64,000 nucleotides of DNA from an uncultured Eubacteriales bacterium (lineage in GTDB: Bacteria > Bacillota > Clostridia > Oscillospirales > Oscillospiraceae): the NCBI GenBank assembly GCA_900315595.1, contig OMZQ01000005.1, forward strand, positions 37,153-101,152, in the 5' to 3' direction. Of this stretch, positions 28,361 to 37,708 are shown one piece after another (the stretch's first letter is position 1; each line of letters begins with the position of its first letter). Below the pieces are notes generated by a model. It worked only from the letters and a program-made list of their open reading frames with translations. It did no database searches and was not told where the DNA came from. The translations under genes were made by a program, and so were the position numbers.

Positions 28361-29601
28361 AGCTTCGCGCCTGGATCGAGGTTGAAATCACCGGCGCAAG
28401 CCCGGAGCGTTGCCTGAACCGCTTTTCCCGGAAGGACGTGGGCTTCTGGGCCTTGAACGTGGACGGCCCCTTCCGTCTGACCTGCCGATTGCTTGCCGCA
28501 GACTGGCCTCGCGCTGAGCGGGAGATCACGGCTGCCCTGTGTGCCGGCAAGGTATTGAAGCGCGGCGGCCTGGTTTACGCCCTTTCGGGTCTGCGCCGCA
28601 GACCGGTTCTCATCATCGGCGTCGGACTTGCCTGGGCCCTGGCCTTTCTTGCACAGTATTTCGTCTGGTTCGTCCGCGTTGAACCCTCCGATCAGATCTC
28701 CGCCGAGCGGATCCGTCAGGCGCTTTCCGAGGAAGGCGTCCGCTTCGGCGCCTGGGGACCTGGACTTGATACCCAATGGTTCAAAAACCGGATGCTTAAC
28801 CGCATCCCGGAGCTGCGCTGGCTTGGCGTACATACCGAGGGCGGGATCGCCGTGGTGGACTACTCCGTCCGCGACGAACCGATCCGGCAGGGAACGCCTC
28901 TGACGGAGCCTGCAAACGTGGTCGCAGCCCGTGACGGGATCGTGACGTCGCTTTCGGTCCACAGCGGTCTTGCCGTCGTAGAGCCCGGCACGGCGGTCCG
29001 CGCAGGCGAGCTGTTGGTTTCCGGGATGATCGACTGCCCGACTCACACGCAGATCACGCGGGCAGCGGCGGACGTGGAAGCTCTGACGGAGCACCAATTT
29101 CAGCTAAAAATGCCGCTCACTGCCTCGAAAAAGGTCTATACGGGCCGGACGGAGACCGTCAGAACACTGATTTTTCAGAAATATCGAAGAAATATTTCAG
29201 GAAACAGTAGCATTTTTGGTATGACTTGTGATAAAATGATAGAAACGGAGGATTTGACCCTGCCGGGAGGTTGGTCGCTGCCGCTGGCGCTTGAGACCGT
29301 CACCCTGCGCGAGTACCGCCTTACCCCGGCGGAGATCTCGGAGCAGGCGGCTGCAGCGGTTCTCGGCCCCACGGCGGAAGACCTGGTCTGCGCCGAGCTG
29401 ACAGCCGGCACGGTCACGTCCCGTACTTTAACGATCACGCGAACGGATACCTGCTACGAGGCCGGGGCAGACTTCGGCTGCCGGGAGATCATCTCCCGCG
29501 CCGATCCCATCGATCCGTTCGGAGAGGAAGCATCACATGGACAGAATCATCAACGCCGAGCGCATGGAGCAGATCATCAGCGTGTTCGGTTCCTTCGATG
29601 A
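28351..29601 (+). CDS. yqfD: Sporulation protein YqfD
   Basis: A 416-codon ORF of the YqfD family, membrane-anchored and mother-cell expressed in Bacillus, needed for efficient sporulation. One transmembrane helix (VLIIGVGLAWALAFLAQYF, ~86-104) separates an N-terminal domain (GFWALNVDGP) from a large extracytoplasmic domain (SAERIRQALSEEGVRFGAWG, RVPELRWL-like, VAARDGIVTSLSVHSG). The last ~22 codons, from 29537 on, overlap the phoH coding region in another frame and look unrelated to the family, so the original stop may have been lost. The natural protein probably ended near IDPFGEE. Confidence 0.85.
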   Translation: MRMKLRAWIEVEITGASPERCLNRFSRKDVGFWALNVDGPFRLTCRLLAADWPRAEREITAALCAGKVLKRGGLVYALSGLRRRPVLIIGVGLAWALAFLAQYFVWFVRVEPSDQISAERIRQALSEEGVRFGAWGPGLDTQWFKNRMLNRIPELRWLGVHTEGGIAVVDYSVRDEPIRQGTPLTEPANVVAARDGIVTSLSVHSGLAVVEPGTAVRAGELLVSGMIDCPTHTQITRAAADVEALTEHQFQLKMPLTASKKVYTGRTETVRTLIFQKYRRNISGNSSIFGMTCDKMIETEDLTLPGGWSLPLALETVTLREYRLTPAEISEQAAAAVLGPTAEDLVCAELTAGTVTSRTLTITRTDTCYEAGADFGCREIISRADPIDPFGEEASHGQNHQRRAHGADHQRVRFLR

Positions 29602-30538
29602 AAACATCAAACGCATCGAGCAGACCTTCGACGTCCGCGTCACCAATCGCGACACCGAGCTCAAAGTTTCCGGCGAGCCCGAGAAGGTGGAGCAGGCTGG
29701 CAGGGCTGTAGACGGTCTGCTTCTGCTTGCCGCGAAGGGGGAGACCATCGACGAACAGAAGGTTCGTTATCTGATCGACCTTGTTCGCTCCGGCAACGAC
29801 GATAAGATCGGCGAGATGGCGAAGGACGTGGTCTGCATCACGGCCAAGGGAAAGCCCATCAAGGCAAAGACCATCGGTCAGCAGCGCTATATGAAGGCCA
29901 TTCAAAACAACACCATCACGATCGGCGTCGGTCCCGCCGGCACGGGCAAGACCTATCTGGCCGTTGCTGCAGCCGTGGCCGCCTTCCGGGAGAAAACCGT
30001 CAACCGCATCATCCTGACCCGTCCGGCTGTGGAGGCCGGAGAGCGGCTGGGCTTCCTGCCCGGCGACCTGCAAAACAAGGTCGATCCCTATTTGCGCCCG
30101 CTCTATGACGCGCTGTTCGATATGCTCGGCCCGGAGACCTACCAGAAGTATTTGGAGCGCGGCAACATCGAGGTGGCTCCTCTGGCCTATATGCGCGGCC
30201 GGACGCTGGACGACAGCTTCATTATTCTGGACGAGGCTCAGAACACAACCCGCGAACAGATGAAAATGTTCCTCACCCGCCTGGGCTTCGGCTCAAAGAT
30301 CGTCATTACCGGCGACGTGACGCAGATCGACCTGCCCGCCGACAAGACCAGCGGTCTCAAGGAGGCGCTGCACGTTCTGGAGGACGTCAAGGACATTGAG
30401 ATCTGCAAGCTGACGGCCTCCGACGTCGTGCGTCACGCCTTGGTTCAGAGCATCGTTGCGGCCTATGAAAAGTACGAACAGAAGAAAAACCCTCAGCCGA
30501 CGAAACCCATGCCGAATCGGAACTACAGGAGGAAGTAA
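29537..30538 (+). CDS. phoH: PhoH-family ATPase
   Basis: A 333-residue PhoH-like P-loop NTPase. An N-terminal KH-like segment (residues ~1-60) precedes the ATPase core: Walker A GPAGTGKTYLA (~134-144), RPAVEAGERLGFLPGDL (~163-179), Walker B FIILDEAQNTT (~230-240), ITGDVTQIDLP (~258-268). Bacterial PhoH proteins next to ybeY are linked to RNA processing or ribosome quality control, but the activity is not firmly known. A GAGGAAG site precedes the ATG. It overlaps the yqfD reading frame by 65 nt and is followed by ybeY after 6 nt. Confidence 0.93.
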   Translation: MDRIINAERMEQIISVFGSFDENIKRIEQTFDVRVTNRDTELKVSGEPEKVEQAGRAVDGLLLLAAKGETIDEQKVRYLIDLVRSGNDDKIGEMAKDVVCITAKGKPIKAKTIGQQRYMKAIQNNTITIGVGPAGTGKTYLAVAAAVAAFREKTVNRIILTRPAVEAGERLGFLPGDLQNKVDPYLRPLYDALFDMLGPETYQKYLERGNIEVAPLAYMRGRTLDDSFIILDEAQNTTREQMKMFLTRLGFGSKIVITGDVTQIDLPADKTSGLKEALHVLEDVKDIEICKLTASDVVRHALVQSIVAAYEKYEQKKNPQPTKPMPNRNYRRK

Positions 30539-30544
30539 GCACCC

Positions 30545-31042
30545 ATGAAACACCGTATCGTCATCTCCTGCCGCACGAAAGAATCGTTCCGCAAGATCCC
30601 CGTGATGATGCATCTGAAAAAGTGCATCGAGGCTACCCTTTCCGCCGAACGGGTCAGCGTTCCCTGCGAGATCAACGTCATGGTCACAGACGACAAGACC
30701 ATCCAAGCTCTCAACCGGGCCGCGCGCGGCATTGACCTGCCCACCGACGTGCTCTCCTTCCCCGCCTTTTCCTTTGAGCCGGGCAAGCTGCCTGCCGATC
30801 TTTCGCCCTATCTTGACCCGGAGACCGGGCTTTTGCCGCTGGGAGATATGGCCATCTCCTATGAGCGGGCCGAAGAGCAGGCCAAGGAATTCGGCCATTC
30901 GACCAAGCGGGAGCTGGGCTATCTGACCATCCACTCCGTTCTGCATCTGCTTGGCTACGACCACGTGGACGAGGGCCCGATGAAGAAGCAGATGCGCGGG
31001 CGCGAGGACGCGATCTGCGCGATGATCGACCTGCAGAGATAA
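30545..31042 (+). CDS. ybeY: Endoribonuclease YbeY
   Basis: A 165-residue zinc-dependent RNase required for 16S rRNA 3'-end maturation and ribosome quality control. The three-His metal site is in HSVLHLLGYDH (~129-139, HxxxHxxxxxH), and the conserved DVLSFP lies at ~68-73. Length and order (phoH-ybeY-era) are typical of Firmicutes. The dgkA and cdd genes that often lie between ybeY and era are absent here; era follows after 14 nt. Confidence 0.95.
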   Translation: MKHRIVISCRTKESFRKIPVMMHLKKCIEATLSAERVSVPCEINVMVTDDKTIQALNRAARGIDLPTDVLSFPAFSFEPGKLPADLSPYLDPETGLLPLGDMAISYERAEEQAKEFGHSTKRELGYLTIHSVLHLLGYDHVDEGPMKKQMRGREDAICAMIDLQR

Positions 31043-31056
31043 AAAAGGAGAAGCCT

Positions 31057-31953
31057 ATGAATACCAAATCCGTTATGATCGCCATTTGCGGACGGCCCAA
31101 CGTGGGCAAGTCCACTCTGACCAACACCGTCGTCGGGGAGAAGGTGGCTATCGTTTCCAACAAGCCTCAGACTACGCGCAACCGCATCTGCGGGATCCGG
31201 GATCGGGGCGATACCCAGCTCGTCTTTCTGGATACCCCCGGCTTTCACCGTCCGCGCACCAAGCTGGGCGACTACATGGTGAACGTCGTGGAGCAGTCCG
31301 TGGCGAACGTGGATCTGGCTCTGCTGCTGGTTGAGCCGATCGACAACCTCGGCCCTCAGGAGGAGGCGCTGATTGAGCAGTTTCGTCAGCGGGACGTGCC
31401 TGCGATCCTGGTCATCAACAAGACCGATACGGTGGAGGACAAGGAAAGCCTCCTGCCCGTGATCGCCCGCTATAACCACGCTTTTCCGTTTGCGGCAACC
31501 GTTCCCATCTCCGCCAAAACGAACGACGGTGTGGACGAGCTGCTGGACCTCTGCGAGCACTACGCCGTCGAAAGCCCCTGGTTCTTCCCGGATGGCATGA
31601 CCTCTGACCAGCCGGAGCGCCAGGTGATCGCAGAGATTATCCGCGAAAAGATGCTCTGGAATTTAGACAAGGAGATCCCGCACGGCACCGCCGTCGAGAT
31701 CACCCGCTTCTCTGAGCGCGATACCGGTGTGATCGACGTGGAGGCGACGATCTACTGCGAAAAGGCCAGCCACAAGGGCATTATCATCGGCAAGGGCGGG
31801 CAGATGCTGAAAAAGATCAGCTCTCAGGCCCGAGCCGACTGCGAGCGCTTCATGGGCGCAAAGGTCTATCTGCAAACCTGGATCAAGGTCAAGGAGAATT
31901 GGCGCGACAGTGATTTCCTGATCCGTAATTTCGGTTACCGGAACGACGATTAA
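31057..31953 (+). CDS. era: GTPase Era
   Basis: A 298-residue essential GTPase that binds 16S rRNA and assists 30S assembly. The G domain has GRPNVGKST (G1, ~10-18), DTPGFH (G3, ~61-66), NKTD (G4, ~124-127) and SAKTND (G5). The C-terminal KH domain includes IIGKGGQMLKKISSQA (~245-260). AAGGAGAAG lies just before the ATG. It is cotranscribed with ybeY upstream and yqzL/recO downstream. Confidence 0.96.
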   Translation: MNTKSVMIAICGRPNVGKSTLTNTVVGEKVAIVSNKPQTTRNRICGIRDRGDTQLVFLDTPGFHRPRTKLGDYMVNVVEQSVANVDLALLLVEPIDNLGPQEEALIEQFRQRDVPAILVINKTDTVEDKESLLPVIARYNHAFPFAATVPISAKTNDGVDELLDLCEHYAVESPWFFPDGMTSDQPERQVIAEIIREKMLWNLDKEIPHGTAVEITRFSERDTGVIDVEATIYCEKASHKGIIIGKGGQMLKKISSQARADCERFMGAKVYLQTWIKVKENWRDSDFLIRNFGYRNDD

Positions 31954-32021
31954 CGCTCTGTCGGTATATCCGGCGTTCGCCTGCGTATCCTAATGGTATC
32001 CTATCATCGGGAGGCAAGCGT

Positions 32022-32201
32022 ATGGAAGAACCGACAAAGCTCTGGAATCTGTTTCTGCAAACCGGCGACCCCGAAACCTGGCTGCGCTATCGCAGCGCGG
32101 TGAATCTGAACGAACGGAGCGTCCCATGTTTATCAAAACCGCCGGTCTCGTCCTCCGGGAGGTCGAGATCAACGAAGCCGACAAGCTTCTGGATATCCTG
32201 A
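32022..32201 (+). CDS. yqzL: YqzL-like small protein
   Basis: A 59-codon ORF between era and recO, the same position as yqzL in B. subtilis. The first ~30 residues (MEEPTKLWNLFLQTGDPETW then LRYR) match the YqzL pattern of a Trp-containing start followed by a TG-x-ETY/W segment. The function is unknown. CGGGAGG lies 6 nt before the ATG. The frame runs 76 nt into recO; the last ~25 residues are Ser/Arg-rich and probably not conserved. Normal YqzL is ~45-50 residues, so the stop may have drifted downstream. Confidence 0.6.
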   Translation: MEEPTKLWNLFLQTGDPETWLRYRSAVNLNERSVPCLSKPPVSSSGRSRSTKPTSFWIS

Positions 32202-32881
32202 CCCGGGATCACGGGCTGGTCACGGCGAAGGCCAGAGGCGTCTGTCGCAGCCGCTCGCCCATCAAGAGCGCCTGCCAGCTTCTGGCCTACTCTGAATTGA
32301 ATCTGTTTGAGTACCGGGACAAGCTGACCGTCCAGGAGGCGGAGCCGATCGAGCAGTTCCGTGAGCTCCGCGACGAGCTGGAGCTCTTTGCCCTCGGCTC
32401 CTATCTGTCTCAGACCGTTTCGCTGGTGGCCCAGGAGGATGCTCCGAACCCGGAGCTTCTCTCTCTGATCCTCAACGCCCTATACGCGCTGGCAAAGCTG
32501 CGCAAGCCGCAGACGCTCGTGAAAGCGGCCTATGAGCTGCGGCTTGCCTGCCTGGCCGGCTTCGAGCCGGAGCTGGAGGCCTGTCCGATTTGCGGGTCTG
32601 CGAGCCCAGACCGCTTCGACCTCTCCCGCGGCGCTGCTGTCTGCGCCGGTTGTCACCCGGACGACGCGGGCCTGCGTCTGCCCATCACGCCCGGCGTACT
32701 CGACGCCATGCGCTATATCTGTTGGTGCGACGGGAAAAAGCTGTTTTCCTTCCGCCTGGAGGGGGAGAATCTGAATACGCTCAGCTCCGTGACCGAGGCC
32801 TATCTGATGATGCAGCTCGAGCACAGCTTTTCCACCCTTGATTTTTATAAATCGCTTCTGCAATATGGAGATATAATATGA
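32126..32881 (+). CDS. recO: DNA repair protein RecO
   Basis: A 251-residue RecO: an N-terminal OB fold (AGLVLREVEINEADKLLDIL, ~6-25, then LVTAKARGVCRSRSPIKSAC) followed by a helical domain with a zinc-binding four-Cys cluster (CPICGSA at ~152-158 and CAGC at ~173-176). RecO anneals SSB-coated DNA and loads RecA with RecR in the RecFOR pathway. The stop overlaps the mutS2 start (ATGA). Confidence 0.94.
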   Translation: MFIKTAGLVLREVEINEADKLLDILTRDHGLVTAKARGVCRSRSPIKSACQLLAYSELNLFEYRDKLTVQEAEPIEQFRELRDELELFALGSYLSQTVSLVAQEDAPNPELLSLILNALYALAKLRKPQTLVKAAYELRLACLAGFEPELEACPICGSASPDRFDLSRGAAVCAGCHPDDAGLRLPITPGVLDAMRYICWCDGKKLFSFRLEGENLNTLSSVTEAYLMMQLEHSFSTLDFYKSLLQYGDII

Positions 32882-35250
32882 CTGAACTATATGAAAAATC
32901 CCTGCGCAAGCTGGAGCTCGACCGCGTGCTGGAGCTGCTCCGCGACTGTGCAGTCAGCGGCGAGGCAAAGGACCGCTGTATGGCTCTGGTTCCGAATTCC
33001 GACCGGGAGGACGTGATCGGCCTGCAGCTTCAGACCTCCGACGCCTGCCATCTGATCAACCTCCGCTCCAGCCCTGCCTTTCAGGACGTGAAGGACGTCC
33101 GCGCCTCTCTGGACCGCGCGGACCGCGGCGGCAGTCTGACCCCGAAGGAGCTGCTTGCCATTGCCGGCGTCCTGCGCGCTGCGCGGAGCGCCAAGGACTA
33201 CTATGACGGGGCTGCCGCGAATACCTCTCTGGACTGGATGTTTGCTTCCCTGACCCCGAACCGCTACTTAGAAGAACGGATCACCGGCGCGATCCTGAGC
33301 GAGGAGGAGATCGCGGACGCCGCCAGCTCCGAGCTTTCCGACATTCGCCGTCACATGCGCATTCAGAGCGCAAAGATCAAGGAGAGCCTGCAAAAGCTCA
33401 TCACCTCTCCTTCCTATGCAAAATTCCTCCGCGACCCGATCATCACGCTGCGCCAGGATCGCTACGTGGTACCGGTCAAGGCTGAGTTCAAAAACGAGAT
33501 CCCCGGCTTGATCCACGACGTCAGCTCCACCGGCTCCACCTTCTTTATTGAGCCCATGTCCTCGGTCAACGCAAATAATGCCCTTCGCGAGCTTCTGCTG
33601 CGTGAGAAAAAGGAGATCGAACGCATTCTGGCCGAGCTTTCCGCAGAGGCGGCGGCCCACCGGGAGACGATTTCTCAGAACTATACGATGCTGGTAGAGC
33701 TGGACGTGATCTTTGCCCGCGCCAAACTGTCCTTCCGTATGAACGCCACCGCGCCGGAAATCCGTGACGACGGCGCTCTGCGCCTGGATCAGGCCCGCCA
33801 CCCGCTGATCGACGCCAAGGCCGTCGTTCCGATCTCGGTTGCCCTCGGCGTGGACTATGATACTTTGATCATTACCGGCCCGAACACCGGCGGCAAGACC
33901 GTCACGCTGAAAACCGTCGGCCTTCTGACGCTGATGGCGGAATGCGGCCTGCACATTCCTGCCCGGAGCGGCAGCTTCATTTCTACCTTCGATCAGGTTC
34001 TTGCCGATATCGGCGACGAGCAGAGCATCGAGCAGAGCCTGTCCACCTTCTCGGCCCACATGCGGAACATCGTTCAGGTCGTGAACCAGTGCGACGAACG
34101 CTCTCTCGTCCTCTTTGATGAGCTTGGCGCGGGCACCGACCCTGCAGAGGGCGCTGCTCTGGCAATCGCCCTGATCGAGCACTGCCGCCAGCAGGGGAGC
34201 CGCGTCGCCGCCACCACGCACTATGCTGAGCTGAAGGTCTACGCCATGCGCAACAAGGGCGTCACGAACGCTGCCTGCGAATTTGACGTTGAGACCTTGA
34301 AGCCCACCTATAAGCTGTTGATCGGCGTGCCCGGCAAATCGAACGCCTTTGCTATTTCCCGCCGTCTCGGCCTGCCCGAGGAGATCATCGAGTCCGCCCG
34401 GTCCACAGTCAGCGAGAACGACACGAACTTTGAAGACGTCCTCGACCAGTTGGAGCAGCAGCGCCAGCAAATGGAGGCCGCCCGCGAGGAGGCCGAGCGT
34501 TTACGCAAGGAGACGGAACAGACGAAGCAGAAGTCCGATGAATATTACGCCGAGATGAAGAAGCAGAAAGAACGCGCCGAGGCGCAGGCCAGGAAGGAGG
34601 CCCAGCGAATCCTTGACGAGGCGCGCCGCACGGCAAATTCCGTCTACGAGGAGCTCAAGGCGCTGCGGAAGCAGATGAAGGACGCCGCAGACGCCCAGGG
34701 CGTCAACGCCCGCCAGGCGGAGCTTCGCCGCCAGCTCAACGAGGCGGAGGAAAAGCTTGCGCCCAAGCAGGATCGGCCCGAACGGCCGAAGCCCAGCCGC
34801 GAAATTCGCGTGGGCGACACCGTGGAGCTGTTGAAGCTCGGCACGCACGCCACGGTACTTGCGCTCAATAAGGACGGAACCTATCAGCTCCAGGCCGGCA
34901 TTTTGAAGGTCAACGTCAAGCCGGACGAGGTCTATCTGCTGGAAAACGAACCGCAGGAGGTCAAAAAGTACATTGAAAAGACCCGCCGTGAGTTCAAGAA
35001 TCAGGCGCAGTCACCGGAGCTGGATCTGCGCGGCATGGACGCGCTCGAGGCAGGCGCCGTTCTGACGATCTTCCTGGATAACGCCTATATGGCAAACCTG
35101 ACCCAGGTTCGTATCATCCACGGAAAGGGCACCGGAGTCCTGCGCAAGACGGTGCACGACGAACTGAAAAAGAATAAACACGTGAAAAAATACCGCCTCG
35201 GCGTCTATGGAGAAGGCGAAGACGGCGTGACGATTGCGGAGCTGGCTTAG
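32878..35250 (+). CDS. mutS2: MutS2 (recombination/ribosome-rescue ATPase)
   Basis: A 790-residue MutS2. Core and clamp helices precede an ATPase with Walker A GPNTGGKTVTLKTVGL (~336-351), the Walker B-like LVLFDELGAGTDP (~407-419) and ATTHYAELK (~444-452). A long charged coiled coil (~520-640) follows, then a KOW-like segment (IRVGDTVELLKLGTHATVL) and the C-terminal Smr nuclease domain with LDLRGMDALEAG (~709-720) and IIHGKGTGVLRK (~745-756). MutS2 limits homologous recombination and, in Bacillus, also splits collided ribosomes. It overlaps recO by 4 nt. Confidence 0.96.
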   Translation: MTELYEKSLRKLELDRVLELLRDCAVSGEAKDRCMALVPNSDREDVIGLQLQTSDACHLINLRSSPAFQDVKDVRASLDRADRGGSLTPKELLAIAGVLRAARSAKDYYDGAAANTSLDWMFASLTPNRYLEERITGAILSEEEIADAASSELSDIRRHMRIQSAKIKESLQKLITSPSYAKFLRDPIITLRQDRYVVPVKAEFKNEIPGLIHDVSSTGSTFFIEPMSSVNANNALRELLLREKKEIERILAELSAEAAAHRETISQNYTMLVELDVIFARAKLSFRMNATAPEIRDDGALRLDQARHPLIDAKAVVPISVALGVDYDTLIITGPNTGGKTVTLKTVGLLTLMAECGLHIPARSGSFISTFDQVLADIGDEQSIEQSLSTFSAHMRNIVQVVNQCDERSLVLFDELGAGTDPAEGAALAIALIEHCRQQGSRVAATTHYAELKVYAMRNKGVTNAACEFDVETLKPTYKLLIGVPGKSNAFAISRRLGLPEEIIESARSTVSENDTNFEDVLDQLEQQRQQMEAAREEAERLRKETEQTKQKSDEYYAEMKKQKERAEAQARKEAQRILDEARRTANSVYEELKALRKQMKDAADAQGVNARQAELRRQLNEAEEKLAPKQDRPERPKPSREIRVGDTVELLKLGTHATVLALNKDGTYQLQAGILKVNVKPDEVYLLENEPQEVKKYIEKTRREFKNQAQSPELDLRGMDALEAGAVLTIFLDNAYMANLTQVRIIHGKGTGVLRKTVHDELKKNKHVKKYRLGVYGEGEDGVTIAELA

Positions 35251-35326
35251 CTCCCAACCAAGGATCGATTCAAAACTGAATATCCAGCCGAATCAATCAT
35301 TATTCCAAGAGGAGAGAATTGGAAGC

Positions 35327-37669
35327 ATGACACTCAAGCAACTTGAGATCGGTCAGACTGCCGTGGTCACGGAGGTCGGCGGAGAAGGAGCCCTGCGCCA
35401 GCATTTTCTGGACATGGGCCTGATCCCCGGCGTTCCGGTCACGGTGGTCAAGTATGCCCCGATGGGAGACCCGATGGAGCTGATGCTTCACGGGTACGAG
35501 CTCACACTGCGCCTGGATGACGCAGACAAAATCCAAATCCGACCCAGCAAGCCGCTCAAGGATGAGCGGATCTACGACCGCCACCGGCCCGCTGAGCATC
35601 CGGGTCTCGGCGAGGGCGGACGCTTTCATCCCAAGGGAAGCGGCGACCCGCTCCCGGAGGGGACGACCCTGACCTTTGCCCTCGTGGGCAATCAGAACAG
35701 CGGCAAGACCACCCTGTTCAACCAGCTCACCGGCTCCAACCAACACGTCGGCAATTTCCCCGGCGTTACAGTGGACCGAAAGGACGGAGCGATCCGCAAG
35801 CACCCCGATACCCTCGTCACCGATCTGCCCGGTATCTATTCGATGTCGCCCTATTCGAGCGAGGAGATCGTCTCCCGGAACTTCGTCCTGCAGGATAAGC
35901 CGAAGGCGATCATCAACATTGTGGACGCCACGAACATTGAACGCAACCTCTATCTGACCATGCAGCTTTTGGAGATGAACGTTCCGATGGTCGTAGCCCT
36001 GAATATGATGGATGAGGTCACGGCCAACGGCGGCAGCGTGGACATTAACCGCATGGAGGCGGAGCTTGGCGTTCCCGTCGTCGCGATTTCCGCCGCCAAG
36101 AATTCCGGCGTGGACGAGCTGATCGATCACGTGATCCACGTCGCCAAATACCAGGAGCGCCCCCTGCGTCAGGACTTCTGCGACCAGAGCGCCAACGGCG
36201 GCGCCGTGCACCGCTGTCTGCACGGCATTTCCCATCTGATCGAGGATCACGCCGCGGCAGCCGGCGTTCCGCCCCGTTTTGCCGCGAGCAAGCTGATCGA
36301 GGGCGACCGTCTGATCGCCGAACAGCTCAAGCTGGATCAGAACGAGCGCGAGATGGTGGAGCATATCATCCTGCAAATGGAAAAGGAGCGCAAGCTCGAC
36401 CGCAGCGCCGCCATTGCCGATATGCGTTTTTCCTTCATCAACCGCGTCTGCGCGCAGACCGTCCGCAAGCCTCGCGAGAGCCGGGAACGCATCCGCAGTG
36501 AGCGGCTCGACCGTATTCTGACCGGAAAATACACCGCTATTCCCGCATTCATAGCGATCATGGCCCTGGTCTTTTTCCTGACCTTCCACGTGATCGGGTT
36601 GTTCCTGCAAAACAGCCTTGACGCAGGCATCACCGCGCTTTCCGGCGTGGTAGAGCGGGCGCTGATCTCCGCCAACGTAAACGCTGCGCTGCGAAGTCTG
36701 GTGATCGACGGCATCTTTACGGGCGTCGGCTCCGTTTTGAGCTTCCTGCCCATCATCGTCACCCTGTTTTTCTTCCTTTCCATCCTCGAAGACAGCGGCT
36801 ATATCGCCCGCGTCGCCTTTGTGATGGACAAGCTCCTGCGCAAGCTCGGCCTGTCCGGGCGCAGCATCGTTCCGATGCTGATCGGCTTTGGATGTACGGT
36901 TCCCGCCGTCATGGCAACGCGGACCCTGCCCTCGGAACGAGACCGCAAAATGACCATCCTGCTCACGCCCTTTATGAGCTGCTCTGCGAAGGTGCCGATC
37001 TACGCCTTCTTCTCTAAGGTCTTCTTCCCCGATTATGCAGCCCTTGTGATGATCGGCCTTTACGTGATGGGTATCGTGATCGGCATTCTTGCGGCGCTGC
37101 TCTATCGCGGAACGATTTTTAAAGGGGATGACGTTCCCTTCGTGATGGAGCTGCCCAATTACCGCCTGCCCGGGGCAAAGAACGTTCTGCGTCTGCTCTG
37201 GGAAAAGGCCAAGGACTTCCTGACCCGCGCCTTTACGATCATCCTGCTGGCGACGATCGTGATCTGGTTCCTGCAGAGCTTCGACCTGCGTTTGAACCTG
37301 GTTGAGGATTCCTCCGCCAGCATTCTTGCCCTGGTCGCGGGCTGGATGGCTCCGATCCTGCGGCCGATCGGTCTGGCCGACTGGCGGATCTGCACATCGC
37401 TCATCACCGGCTTCACGGCAAAGGAGAGCGTCGTCGCCACGATGGAGATCCTGTTTGCAGACAAGCTGACCGCCGTCCTGACCCCGCTTTCCGCCGCCAG
37501 CATGCTCGTTTTCTCCCTGCTCTATACGCCCTGCGTTGCAGCCGTTGCTTCGGTCAAGCGGGAAATGGGTTGGCGCTGGGCTGTCGCCGTCGTCCTCTGG
37601 CAATGCGCCGTTGCATGGCTGGCCGCGCTTGTCATCTATCGCGTCGGGATGCTCCTGCCGGTGTTCTGA
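35327..37669 (+). CDS. feoB: FeoA-FeoB fusion, ferrous iron transporter
   Basis: A 780-residue protein joining FeoA and FeoB. Residues ~1-75 are an SH3-like FeoA domain (QTAVVTEVGGEGALRQHFLD, then MGLIPGVPVTVVKYAPMGDP). The G domain follows at ~120-280: GNQNSGKTTLFNQLTG (G1), VGNFPGVTVDRK (G2), DLPGIYSMSPYS (G3), NMMDE (G4). The permease (~390-780) contains GFGCTVPAVMATRTL and LTPFMSCSAKVPIYAFF, the two conserved Gate motifs with Cys residues. It imports Fe2+ across the cytoplasmic membrane, suiting an anaerobe. The start at 35327 gives the normal FeoA N-terminus (MTLKQLEIG); GGAGAG and GGAAG lie upstream. It stands 76 nt after mutS2, with no clear Fur box or promoter seen. Confidence 0.93.
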   Translation: MTLKQLEIGQTAVVTEVGGEGALRQHFLDMGLIPGVPVTVVKYAPMGDPMELMLHGYELTLRLDDADKIQIRPSKPLKDERIYDRHRPAEHPGLGEGGRFHPKGSGDPLPEGTTLTFALVGNQNSGKTTLFNQLTGSNQHVGNFPGVTVDRKDGAIRKHPDTLVTDLPGIYSMSPYSSEEIVSRNFVLQDKPKAIINIVDATNIERNLYLTMQLLEMNVPMVVALNMMDEVTANGGSVDINRMEAELGVPVVAISAAKNSGVDELIDHVIHVAKYQERPLRQDFCDQSANGGAVHRCLHGISHLIEDHAAAAGVPPRFAASKLIEGDRLIAEQLKLDQNEREMVEHIILQMEKERKLDRSAAIADMRFSFINRVCAQTVRKPRESRERIRSERLDRILTGKYTAIPAFIAIMALVFFLTFHVIGLFLQNSLDAGITALSGVVERALISANVNAALRSLVIDGIFTGVGSVLSFLPIIVTLFFFLSILEDSGYIARVAFVMDKLLRKLGLSGRSIVPMLIGFGCTVPAVMATRTLPSERDRKMTILLTPFMSCSAKVPIYAFFSKVFFPDYAALVMIGLYVMGIVIGILAALLYRGTIFKGDDVPFVMELPNYRLPGAKNVLRLLWEKAKDFLTRAFTIILLATIVIWFLQSFDLRLNLVEDSSASILALVAGWMAPILRPIGLADWRICTSLITGFTAKESVVATMEILFADKLTAVLTPLSAASMLVFSLLYTPCVAAVASVKREMGWRWAVAVVLWQCAVAWLAALVIYRVGMLLPVF

Positions 37670-37708
37670 ACCGGATTCCACATATTATATACAGATGGAG
37701 GACCACAT

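Noticed and set aside
35300..37681. Minus-strand frame of 793 codons opposite feoAB
   Set aside because: Antisense of a fully recognisable FeoA-FeoB; translation is low-complexity His/Asp/Gly/Gln.
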